From assembly GCA_947450015.1 (NCBI GenBank), contig CANFUB010000018.1:1-17228 (forward strand): a stretch of 17,228 bases of DNA, written 5' to 3'. A program made the position numbers and the translations under genes. Source of the DNA: Bacteroidota bacterium. GTDB lineage: Bacteria; Bacteroidota; Bacteroidia; NS11-12g; UBA955. The notes below the pieces were generated by a model. That model saw only the letters and a program-made list of their open reading frames with translations, was not told the DNA's origin and made no database searches. Shown here in pieces: positions 1-6,886 of this stretch; within the stretch, counting starts at the first letter, position 1; every line of letters starts with the position of its first letter.

Positions 1-485
1 ACCCGTTTGTCTTTTTTGATGATTTTGCCATCTTTTAAATCGATTAACTGAAAGCCAACAAATTGTTTAATACTATCGATTTTGGTTTTGTCAATTGTTT
101 TGTTGCTTAAAGGTCCGAAGCCCCAAAGATTGACCAATGGAAATACGGTTGGGTCGAAAGCACCATCTGTATTTTTCCATACTTCTTTGGCCTTATTAAA
201 GCATGTAATAAAGTAATCATCGAGTACAACATTTTTTTGGTTGTTATTGATCTTAGAAATAATGGAGTTGGGGTTGTAGGTAGAAACCGATAAATCAAAA
301 TTATGTAAGATGGTTTCTATTTCAGGTTGAAAGTCGCGCTCGAGTGTGTCGACATAAGTAATATGATAAGTGGTGCCTTGGGTGTAGCCCTCGATACGAA
401 CGGTGCTGTCTTGGCCCCATAAACTAGGCGAGTAGAGTATGAATGTGCTTAATAAAAGATGAGCTATTAACCGAAAGGGCGACAT
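1..485 (-). CDS. apbE: ApbE family FAD:protein FMN transferase, exported (C-terminal part outside window)
   Basis: The minus strand is open from an ATG at 485 to the window edge, giving 161 residues and no stop. Residues 1-24 look like a Sec signal peptide ending near LWGQ. I see no lipobox Cys, so the mature protein is probably soluble in the periplasm. ApbE-family hallmarks follow: GYTQGTTYHITY (33-44), the segment DLSVSTYNPNSIISKIN (64-80), and DGAFDPTVFPLVNLWGFG (107-124). Known family members are Mg-dependent and attach FMN from FAD to Thr/Ser of extracytoplasmic redox subunits such as NqrB/NqrC and RnfG. The usual length is about 300-350 residues, so roughly half is missing. It lies 65 bases downstream of the rhodanese gene on the same strand, and the two are probably cotranscribed. 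No target flavoprotein is in the window. The start is the only sensible ATG before the signal peptide. Confidence 0.88.
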   Translation of the reverse strand, partial: MSPFRLIAHLLLSTFILYSPSLWGQDSTVRIEGYTQGTTYHITYVDTLERDFQPEIETILHNFDLSVSTYNPNSIISKINNNQKNVVLDDYFITCFNKAKEVWKNTDGAFDPTVFPLVNLWGFGPLSNKTIDKTKIDSIKQFVGFQLIDLKDGKIIKKDKR

Positions 486-550
486 GATGAAGCGCAAATT
501 TAAGGTAAACGCAATCCAAAAAATAGTTCATTCAGAAAGGTGGAGTTCCT

Positions 551-949
551 TTATTTTTTTGTAACCGCTAGGCCAGCCATTTTCCAACTGCTTATACCAC
601 CCGCCAATTCATAAATTTCTTTGAATCCTAAGGTATTCATTTTTGCAACTGCAGCAGCGCTTCTACCGCCACTATGACAATAGATAAAAACGGGTTTAGA
701 TTTGTCTAATAGTAAAACTTGTGATTCAAAAGTAGTAGCATACCAATCGCAGTTAATGGCCTTTTCGATATGACCATCATTGAATTCAGCCGGTGTGCGA
801 ATGTCTAATAGCGGTGCATTGGGAAGGGTTTTAATTTTTTCTGCAAAAACCTTTGCGTCCATTTTAAAAGCATTGGATGTATTTTGAGCTAATAGAAAGC
901 TCGAAACGATGAATGCAAATATTATTAGGGTTATTGTTGTTTTTTTCAA
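551..949 (-). CDS. Exported single-domain rhodanese-like protein
   Basis: This 132-residue protein has a signal peptide (residues 1-21, ending SSFLLAQ) followed by one rhodanese domain. The CDC25/rhodanese landmarks are LLDIRTPAEFNDGHIEKAIN (47-66), the active-site loop CHSGGRS with Cys91 as the catalytic persulfide-forming residue, and the C-terminal LAGGISSWKMAGL (115-127). The CxxGxR loop is intact, so it should be active, for example in sulfane-sulfur transfer or thiol-redox chemistry in the periplasm. The true donor and acceptor cannot be inferred. Its length is typical of single-domain rhodaneses (about 100-130 residues). It precedes apbE on the same strand. Although rhodaneses sometimes accompany arsenic genes, this one is on the other strand and separated from the ars operon by the macroglobulin gene. 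Confidence 0.9.
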   Translation of the reverse strand: MKKTTITLIIFAFIVSSFLLAQNTSNAFKMDAKVFAEKIKTLPNAPLLDIRTPAEFNDGHIEKAINCDWYATTFESQVLLLDKSKPVFIYCHSGGRSAAAVAKMNTLGFKEIYELAGGISSWKMAGLAVTKK

Positions 950-969
950 AATGATATTATTTATGACAA

Positions 970-977
970 CAAAGATA
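970..977 (-). promoter_or_regulatory. Possible Bacteroidota -7 promoter element for the rhodanese-apbE pair
   Basis: On the minus strand the sequence TATCTTTG matches the Bacteroidota -7 consensus TAnnTTTG. It lies 20 bases upstream of the rhodanese ATG. I could not find a clear TTG at the expected -33 distance, so this is tentative. Confidence 0.3.
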
Positions 978-1064
978 TCAGTGAAGATAATTACTGACAG
1001 TTACTTTTGTTACATTAAATTTATTTTTGAAATCGTTTTTAATTAGTTTAACCAAGGAGTCTGC

Positions 1065-1103
1065 CCTGTGGCAGAGTCCGTCCAAAGCTGCGGACACGCC
1101 ACA
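1065..1103. repeat. REP/MITE-like imperfect palindrome, copy 1
   Basis: This copy shares CCTGTGGCAGAGTCCG and AAGCTGCGGACACGCCACA with the copy at 1149-1193. It folds as outer stem TGTGGC/GCCACA (1067-1072 with 1098-1103), an internal loop AGA/AC, inner stem GTCCG/CGGAC (1076-1080 with 1091-1095), and a 10-base loop. The outer stem is shorter than in copy 2 because the right arm ends ACATG instead of ACAGG. It is clearly GC-richer than the surrounding DNA, which suggests a dispersed element rather than local sequence. Confidence 0.75.
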
Positions 1104-1148
1104 TGTTAATCAGAAGCATTAATATGGCAAAGTATTCGTATAAAGACC

Positions 1149-1193
1149 GTCCTGTGGCAGAGTCCGCACAAAGCTGCGGACACGCCACAGGAC
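1149..1193. repeat. REP/MITE-like imperfect palindrome, copy 2 (more complete)
   Basis: The outer stem GTCCTGTGGC/GCCACAGGAC (1149-1158 with 1184-1193) is 10 perfect pairs. The inner stem GTCCGC/GCGGAC (1162-1167 with 1176-1181) adds 6 more around an 8-base loop. It begins 84-86 bases after copy 1, with about 45 unrelated bases between them. It ends directly against the terminator inverted repeat of the tRNA gene. The asymmetric internal loop (AGA against AC) is the same in both copies. Confidence 0.8.
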
Positions 1194-1240
1194 AACAAAA
1201 ACTAAAAATCCCGCTTTAGGCGGGATTTGAGTTTTTGTTG
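1193..1240 (-). terminator. Extended hairpin terminator downstream of tRNA-Arg
   Basis: The core stem AAATCCCGC/GCGGGATTT (1206-1214 with 1220-1228) has a 5-base loop. On the minus strand it is followed by a T-rich tail, right after the tRNA 3' end at 1241. A second perfect 11-base inverted repeat, CAACAAAAACT/AGTTTTTGTTG (1193-1203 with 1230-1240), encloses the core, so the whole structure could form a long interrupted hairpin. Orientation and position fit termination of the tRNA transcript before the rhodanese gene. Confidence 0.8.
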
Positions 1241-1312
1241 TAGTCTCGAGCAGAATCGAACTGCTATCAAATGTTTAGGAAACATCTATTCTATCCGTTG
1301 AACTACGAGACC
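1241..1312 (-). tRNA. tRNA-Arg (anticodon CCU)
   Basis: The minus strand folds into a complete 72-base cloverleaf. The acceptor GGTCTCG/CGAGACT has six Watson-Crick pairs plus one terminal G-U, with discriminator A at 1241. The D arm is GTTC-AACGGATA-GAAT. The anticodon stem GATGT/ACATT has loop TTCCTAA, giving anticodon CCT, which reads AGG. The variable loop is TGAT. The T arm AGCAG/CTGCT has loop TTCGATT. No CCA is encoded. A strong terminator follows immediately. The anticodon was read from the loop alone, so identity elements were not checked by computation. Confidence 0.93.
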
Positions 1313-1319
1313 AATTTTT

Positions 1320-1362
1320 GATGTTTTAAGAAACATGCATTCTTATCATTTGACTAAAGGAA
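1320..1362 (-). pseudogene. Degenerate 3'-truncated tRNA-like remnant next to tRNA-Arg
   Basis: This stretch lies just upstream (on the minus strand) of the intact tRNA-Arg. It aligns with that tRNA's D arm through anticodon arm: blocks TCAA, GATA-AGAAT, ATGTTTC and TAAAACAT correspond to TTCAA, GATAGAAT, ATGTTTCC and TAAACAT, with two single-base insertions. The T arm and 3' acceptor strand are absent, because the intact tRNA begins about 8 bases further on. The anticodon loop has an extra A, so it cannot form a normal tRNA. The likeliest explanation is a decayed partial tandem duplication. Chance similarity is possible but less likely given the ordered matches. Confidence 0.5.
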
Positions 1363-1516
1363 CTAGAAAACAGCTGCGAAGATAATAAAGTTAAAGAAGA
1401 ATTTGGAGGCAAATCCACTAAATACGTCAGCATAATATAGTGCTTAATTAACAATTTTCAAAACGTGAACTTTCCTTTTTTTGTCATATATTCGTTTTAC
1501 TAAAATTGTTTTTATT

Positions 1517-4500
1517 ATGTTACGTTCTGTTTTTACCATTATTAATTTGTTTTTTGTTCTTATTATTTATTCTCAGTCAACACCTATTCAACCAAGTCAA
1601 ATAGGTGCTTCTAATCTTTCATCGCAGCCTGAATTTAACAGTGAAAATGCGATTAAATTAAACCTCAGTACCAGTAGTTATTTTTATGATGCTGGTGAGC
1701 CAATTCTTTGTAATTTAATGATAGTTGATGCAGAAACGCTTCAGCCCATTTATTATTCTTTAACTTCTAAAATATCTATGCTTAATAGTAGAGGTGAAAA
1801 AGTATTTGAAAGAACTTTTGAGTCTAGTCAGGGTATTCTCAATGTTAGGATTGATACTGCTTATTTTCGAAAGGGGGGTGAGTATACTATCCTTGCAGAA
1901 AGTGGTTTGGGTAATAAAAAAGTAAAAGCCCAAAGACATGTAATCATTCAAGAAACCATTCGTGCCGATATGTATTTTGATGTCAAAACTCAAAAGGAAC
2001 AATATGTTCCAGAAGATACTATTAATATGACAATAGCATTGACAAATAAGTATGGTACCAAGCTCAAGTATTATCATTTATTGATCATAGAAATTTATGA
2101 TGATTTACGAATGGATACCATAGAATTATTTTCTAACAATCAAGTTTATTCAAATTTTAAGCGAATTATAAATAAAAATTATAAATTAAATAATCTAGCG
2201 TATCAAATCAAAGTATTGGTTGACGGTGATTGGCAAAGCCATTTCGAGCGTATACAACTTAATTCGGGCCAATTGGTGGTTAAAACATTTTTTGAGAATG
2301 GCTACTATAAAGTTGGAAAAAAAAATGCTGTAGTGCTTATTTCAACAAATTCCTTCGGTGAATTAGTGAAGGCAAAATTTACTGCATTAAATCTTAAAAC
2401 GATGGATAGTTTTGAAATTCTTTGTAACGATTATGGTATAGGAAGGTTTGTTTTACCTATTGGTGATTCAATTCAAGATTATATTTTATTTTCAAATCAA
2501 GATAGGAAGCGATTTAATCATTTGTTTTCACAACAAGAAAGTTGTATTAAGCTAAGTATTTCTAATAAAAACGAGCAGTCTATTAGATTTGATATAAGTT
2601 CTGAATTGGTTCAAATAGGGCGATTGGTATGCCACATAAGAGGTAGCGTTATTTGTGATACCTTGCTAAAATTGAGTCCAATGAATCAAACCATAACATT
2701 GCTAACGAAGGCGCAAGCACCAGGTATATTGCAGGCAGTTGTGTTGAATTCAAATAATGAAGTTTTGGCCCAAAAATTATCTGTCATCAATCGGCACAAG
2801 CATTTAAAGTTTGAAGCAAAAGTCGATGAAACAACGAATGCAAATGGCGACAGAATACTTAAACTAAAGGTAAAAGATGAAGAAAATAAACCTGTTTTAG
2901 GCATATTTAATATATCAATTACCGATCAACAAAATAACTTAATTATTGAGGATAAGCAGTCGAGAATCATGGAAAATTTATTGTACGAAAGCGACCTGCA
3001 TTATCCAGTGGCAGATATTGGAAAATTATGGAAGTGTAGGGTTATAAATAACGATAGTTTAATTGATTTGTTCCTAAATGGATGTGAACTTAATGAAATG
3101 TATTTACCTAAAATTATAAACAAAAAGGGTATAGCATTACAGTACTTTTATCAGCTAATTTTACAAAGAAGAGATTTACAAAATGACATTTCATTGAATT
3201 CGGCAGTAAAAAAAGTTGTAATAATTTCGAAAAGGGGACGCTATAAAACAACTTTAAATAATAGAAATGAAATATTCATACCAGTAGATTCAATTGAGTT
3301 CCCTTGTAGACTCGCTGTCTTTGGCAGGATTAAAGAAAAAATATACTTCGATGAAACCTATGTAAAACTAGTTTTCAAGGCAACTAATCAGGCTGGTTTT
3401 GCAAACTTAGGTAAAGATACTTTTACCACAATTGGAGGCTCTCTTTCAAAATTACAAAATCCATTATACGAAATATCAGCTAAGCCAATTATGGATGATG
3501 CTGATGATGAAAGATCATATACCCGAACCTCAAGTTGTTGCAGGGTCGTAACAAGAAGTGCGCTTGTACAAACTGGATTAAAAGGGTTTTCTGCTCTGGC
3601 TGGATTAAGTTCCGGTATAACTACCACAAGCAGTGGACTAAGTGGTAGAGGCAGTCGCACGGATGGAACAGCCATATACATAGATGGTGTGCGTGTTATT
3701 TCGCCAAGTGATGTTCCTAATTCTTCCGAAAATTATTTGCCATACCAAAGCATGGGTTATGGCGGAAGCGGTAGTTCTCAATATGTATATTCGTATCCCT
3801 ATTCTTATTACCGTTCAAATTATAGTTCTACCAATCAATATTCAATAAAAAAGTATAGACCTAATGGAAGTAGTCTTTTTGATTTCCCCCAATATACTTA
3901 TCAGTATAATTCACAAAAAGTAAAAGATAAAATTACAACTTATTTTTGGCAAACAGGCATTCAAACTAACGCAATTGGTGAATATTCATGTTATGTCAAA
4001 GTACCTGAAAAAACCATGGTTTATCATTTATGCATTGAAGGTATTAGCAAAAAAAGTAATTGCGCTGAATTTGATACTTCATTTGCATTGCAAACCCCCA
4101 TATTTATGTCTGTAAAAGCGCCAAGAAGGATATCGAGTAAAGATACAGTTGATATCGTATGCACCATTTATAATAATACAAAAATGTACAAATCACTAAG
4201 GATGGATGCGGACTTAACCTATGATCGGAAGTTGGAAAAATTTCAGTTAAATCCTGGAGAATTCAAAAATATTGTGTTTCGTTTTTCTTCTATGAGTAAC
4301 TCAGAATTAAGTTTCAAACTATATGAAAATTACACAAATCTATTGGTTCATGCGATCGATAAGCCAATATTGGTAGAGGATAATTTAATTAAGGTTCAAA
4401 ATTTAAACAACCTTGATAATCATAAGGAACAAATTTTTGATGTGTCGGAAAAGGCTTCTAAATTTAATGCAATTGTTACTGTTTATAAAAATCAAGCAGA

Positions 4501-5956
4501 TCATTTATTTGATAAGATGGTGCGTATTTTGCGCGAGCCGAACGGTTGTTTCGAGCAAGTTTCTTCGAGTAATTATCCAAATATTTTAGCTTACAAGTTC
4601 TTGCAAAATCACGCTACAGAAGATTATTCGCAAGGACAATTTGAAGTTCAAAGAGGGTATTTATTAAGTGGGTATCGCAAGTTAGTAAATTATGAAACGA
4701 AGGAAGGTGGGTTTAGTTGGTATGGTGATGGAAAGGGCAACGAAGCTTTGACAGCGATGGGTTTATTGCAATTCAAAAAATTGGGTAGTTGTGGCATTGC
4801 AATAGATAGTGCACTCGTAACGCGAAGTATCAATTGGCTTTATAAATCAAGAAATGGGAAAGGCGTTTTTATTCAATCGAGTGGTAGATATGGATTTGCA
4901 AATACTTCTCAAAGTGTTGCTCATGCTTATGTTACTTATGTTTTAAGTGAAATTGGGGAGACTAATTTGAACGCAAGTATTGAACAAATCAATCAACAAC
5001 TCAATGTGAATTCGAATTTTTATAATGAGGCCTTATTATTTGCCATTTATTTAAAGCAGAATGAATTTGAAAAAGCTAATTTGTTATATGAAAAAATATC
5101 AAAAAAGAGTAATTTGTTAATGCAGGAAACCACCTCAAAAACGGTGATAAGTACAATCGTGAATTCAAGTTATAAGGCAGCATTGAATGAAAGTTTATGT
5201 ATAATCGCAAATAGTATTTTTGCATCAAAACAAAAAAAATACATGTCATTGGCAAATAGTATTGGAGCCTATATTCAAGCCCAAGATTTCTATTCTCTAG
5301 GTAATATGCAAACTGAGGCCATGGCTTTAGAAACAATGAATCATTTTAATGGTAATATACAACTATCAAAACTTACCAAATTGAATTTGCGAATCAATGA
5401 ACAACTTGTAGAATTTGATATTTTAGGATTGGGTAATAAAGTTATCAATCTAAATAATTATGTAAAGAAGGGGAAAAATAATATTAGACTTTTAGGAGAT
5501 TCGTTGGGCAGTGTTCATACAGAACTCGAAGTATGTAATTTTTTTAAAACGGCTTTGCCTGTGTCTACTGATGAGGATTTAAAATTGAAGGTGAATTATA
5601 CAAGTAATAAAGTTAAGCTCGGAGATATCGTTAACTTTAAGATAGAAATTACAAATACTAGCAATGCCATTTTGCCTCAAACGATTGCAATAGTGCCATT
5701 GCCAGGAGGTGTTAATATTTTAACATCTGAACTTTTAAATCTTAAAAAGCAAGGGTATTTTGACTATTTCGAAGTAGTTGATGGTAAAATTATTTTATAT
5801 TTTGAGGAAATTAATAGTTTGCAAAAAATCAATTTCAATTTGCCCTTAATATGTGAGTTGAAAGGGCAATTTGAAACAAGTGCTAGCGTCATATATAAAT
5901 ATTATAGAGCACAACAAAAGTCCTATTGCAAATCAGATAAATTGATAATAGAATAG
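1517..5956 (+). CDS. Alpha-2-macroglobulin family protein with thioester motif and embedded TonB-plug-like segment
   Basis: This is a 1479-residue exported protein. I prefer the ATG at 1517 over the upstream in-frame TTG at 1481, because it places the signal peptide (MLRSVFTIINLFFVLIIYSQ) at the N-terminus. No lipobox is seen. Residues about 30-640 resemble MG-type beta domains, including KDEENKPVLGIFNISITDQQ. Residues about 670-735 contain a TonB-receptor-plug-like motif (GRGSRTDGTAIYIDGVRV, 710-727), followed by a Ser/Tyr-rich linker. The A2M domain starts near 813 (QTNAIGEYSCYVKVP). The thioester motif GCFEQ has Cys1011, and GGFSWYGDG (about 1064) fits the alpha-helical thioester domain. 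Residues 1355-1440 form a C-terminal beta domain with DIVNFKIEITNTS. Known relatives such as E. coli YfhM trap proteases in the periplasm via the Cys-Gln thioester. The substrate here is unknown. The gene stands alone between tRNA-Arg and the ars operon. Confidence 0.85.
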   Translation: MLRSVFTIINLFFVLIIYSQSTPIQPSQIGASNLSSQPEFNSENAIKLNLSTSSYFYDAGEPILCNLMIVDAETLQPIYYSLTSKISMLNSRGEKVFERTFESSQGILNVRIDTAYFRKGGEYTILAESGLGNKKVKAQRHVIIQETIRADMYFDVKTQKEQYVPEDTINMTIALTNKYGTKLKYYHLLIIEIYDDLRMDTIELFSNNQVYSNFKRIINKNYKLNNLAYQIKVLVDGDWQSHFERIQLNSGQLVVKTFFENGYYKVGKKNAVVLISTNSFGELVKAKFTALNLKTMDSFEILCNDYGIGRFVLPIGDSIQDYILFSNQDRKRFNHLFSQQESCIKLSISNKNEQSIRFDISSELVQIGRLVCHIRGSVICDTLLKLSPMNQTITLLTKAQAPGILQAVVLNSNNEVLAQKLSVINRHKHLKFEAKVDETTNANGDRILKLKVKDEENKPVLGIFNISITDQQNNLIIEDKQSRIMENLLYESDLHYPVADIGKLWKCRVINNDSLIDLFLNGCELNEMYLPKIINKKGIALQYFYQLILQRRDLQNDISLNSAVKKVVIISKRGRYKTTLNNRNEIFIPVDSIEFPCRLAVFGRIKEKIYFDETYVKLVFKATNQAGFANLGKDTFTTIGGSLSKLQNPLYEISAKPIMDDADDERSYTRTSSCCRVVTRSALVQTGLKGFSALAGLSSGITTTSSGLSGRGSRTDGTAIYIDGVRVISPSDVPNSSENYLPYQSMGYGGSGSSQYVYSYPYSYYRSNYSSTNQYSIKKYRPNGSSLFDFPQYTYQYNSQKVKDKITTYFWQTGIQTNAIGEYSCYVKVPEKTMVYHLCIEGISKKSNCAEFDTSFALQTPIFMSVKAPRRISSKDTVDIVCTIYNNTKMYKSLRMDADLTYDRKLEKFQLNPGEFKNIVFRFSSMSNSELSFKLYENYTNLLVHAIDKPILVEDNLIKVQNLNNLDNHKEQIFDVSEKASKFNAIVTVYKNQADHLFDKMVRILREPNGCFEQVSSSNYPNILAYKFLQNHATEDYSQGQFEVQRGYLLSGYRKLVNYETKEGGFSWYGDGKGNEALTAMGLLQFKKLGSCGIAIDSALVTRSINWLYKSRNGKGVFIQSSGRYGFANTSQSVAHAYVTYVLSEIGETNLNASIEQINQQLNVNSNFYNEALLFAIYLKQNEFEKANLLYEKISKKSNLLMQETTSKTVISTIVNSSYKAALNESLCIIANSIFASKQKKYMSLANSIGAYIQAQDFYSLGNMQTEAMALETMNHFNGNIQLSKLTKLNLRINEQLVEFDILGLGNKVINLNNYVKKGKNNIRLLGDSLGSVHTELEVCNFFKTALPVSTDEDLKLKVNYTSNKVKLGDIVNFKIEITNTSNAILPQTIAIVPLPGGVNILTSELLNLKKQGYFDYFEVVDGKIILYFEEINSLQKINFNLPLICELKGQFETSASVIYKYYRAQQKSYCKSDKLIIE

Positions 5957-5973
5957 TGCTAAAAAATATTTTT

Positions 5974-6003
5974 AAAGTGGTTGAATTTTCAGCCACTTTT
6001 TTT
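5974..6003 (+). terminator. Rho-independent terminator after the macroglobulin gene
   Basis: The stem AAAGTGGTTGA/TCAGCCACTTT (5974-5984 with 5989-5999) has 11 pairs including one G-U, loop ATTT, and a run of T to 6003. It begins 17 bases after the macroglobulin stop and separates that gene from the ars operon. Confidence 0.85.
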
Positions 6004-6022
6004 ATTTCAAATTAATATCGTA

Positions 6023-6034
6023 ATATTGCAATAT
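6023..6034. promoter_or_regulatory. Palindromic operator upstream of arsR
   Basis: ATATTGCAATAT is a perfect 12-base palindrome ending 12 bases before the arsR ATG, with further partial symmetry outside it (TATA at 6015-6018 against TATA at 6039-6042). ArsR/SmtB regulators bind AT-rich inverted repeats of this sort overlapping their own promoters. The site therefore predicts autoregulation and metal-induced derepression of the downstream genes. Confidence 0.65.
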
Positions 6035-6046
6035 ATAAATATAATA

Positions 6047-6385
6047 ATGGGCGCTTCTAAAACAGATCATTTTACAAAAAAACAAAACGAATTGGCCAGT
6101 CAATTGAAGGCCATGGCGCACCCTGCACGCATTGCGATTATTGAGTTTTTGTTAAAAACAGAAGGGTGTATTTGCAGCGATATTGTGAATGAACTGCCAT
6201 TGGCCCAGCCCACCGTTTCTCAGCATTTAAAGGAATTGAAAAATGCTGGCATCATTAAAGGCAATATTGAAGGCAATGCTATTTGTTATTGTTTGGAAGA
6301 AAAATCTATTGCCAATATACAAGCCTATTTTGGACTATTGTCCAATAAAATCATTAAACAAAAATCAAAAGTAGAATGCTGCTAA
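6047..6385 (+). CDS. arsR: ArsR/SmtB family As(III)/Sb(III)-responsive repressor
   Basis: This 112-residue winged-helix regulator starts MGASKTDHFTKKQ. An in-frame TTG lies upstream at 5981, but that start would sit inside the terminator and the operator would fall within the coding region, so ATG 6047 is chosen. The family signature runs from LKAMAHPARIAIIEFL (20-35) through the recognition helix PTVSQHLKELKNAGII (55-70) to the wing KGNIEGNAICYCL (71-83). Cys41 and Cys43 (GCICSDI) sit where E. coli ArsR has its As(III)-binding ELCVCDL motif, so it is probably a metalloid sensor. A vicinal Cys pair (Cys111-Cys112) ends the protein and may add a third ligand. It is first in the ars operon, with a palindromic operator just upstream. 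Confidence 0.92.
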   Translation: MGASKTDHFTKKQNELASQLKAMAHPARIAIIEFLLKTEGCICSDIVNELPLAQPTVSQHLKELKNAGIIKGNIEGNAICYCLEEKSIANIQAYFGLLSNKIIKQKSKVECC

Positions 6386-6413
6386 TCCAATTAAACTTTA
6401 AATAAATAATTAT

Positions 6414-6884
6414 ATGAAACTTTCTGAAATCAAATCAACCCTCGCAACAGCAGAAGCTGTTAATTTTATACTTGAAAATGGCACAAAAGTACCGGATCAT
6501 TTTCATGTCACAGAAGTAGGTGTTATTACCAAACATTTTATCGATTGTGGCGGCACAGTTAGAGACGAAAAGGTAGCCAATTTTCAATTGTGGAATGCCA
6601 ATGATACAGACCACCGTTTGAAGCCACAAAAACTATTGAATATTATTGCGCTTTCTGAAAAGGTGTTGGGCATCGATGACTTGGAGGTTGAGGTAGAATA
6701 CCAAGCGGATACGATTGGTAAATACGGTTTGCGTTTTAATGGACAAGATTTTGTGCTCACTAATAAACAAACCGATTGTTTGGCTTCTGATAGTTGTGGT
6801 ATACCAGCTGAAAAGCGCAAAATAAAATTGGTTGAATTAACCCCAGAGGCAAATTGCTGCACACCAGGAGGAGGCTGTTGTTAA
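6414..6884 (+). CDS. DUF6428-like Cys-rich protein of the ars operon
   Basis: This 156-residue cytosolic protein has no signal peptide or membrane segment. I recognise it as the conserved uncharacterised protein (DUF6428, by memory) that often sits between arsR and acr3 in Bacteroidota. Residues 1-115 are a compact alpha/beta domain, including LENGTKVPDHFHVTEVG (20-36) and KYGLRFNGQDFVLTN (103-117). Cysteines cluster at the C-terminus: Cys122, Cys128, Cys148-Cys149 and Cys155-Cys156 (CCTPGGGCC). Vicinal Cys pairs are typical As(III) ligands, as in the ArsD metallochaperone. This suggests capture of arsenite or its delivery to Acr3, but that is inference. The gene starts 28 bases after arsR and ends 2 bases before the acr3 ATG, so translation is probably coupled. 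Confidence 0.82.
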   Translation: MKLSEIKSTLATAEAVNFILENGTKVPDHFHVTEVGVITKHFIDCGGTVRDEKVANFQLWNANDTDHRLKPQKLLNIIALSEKVLGIDDLEVEVEYQADTIGKYGLRFNGQDFVLTNKQTDCLASDSCGIPAEKRKIKLVELTPEANCCTPGGGCC

Positions 6885-6886
6885 AT

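Noticed and set aside
551..949. Rhodanese as arsenate reductase or part of the ars operon
   Set aside because: It is exported, on the opposite strand, and separated from the ars genes by a 4.4-kb gene and a terminator.
1065..1193. Possible mini CRISPR array (two repeats with a 45-base spacer)
   Set aside because: There are only two copies, they differ at several positions, they are long and palindromic with an asymmetric bulge, and no cas genes are present.
3388..3681. 97-codon minus-strand ORF inside the macroglobulin gene
   Set aside because: It is antisense to the plug-like segment, has no recognisable domain, and its open frame follows from the codon bias of the real gene.
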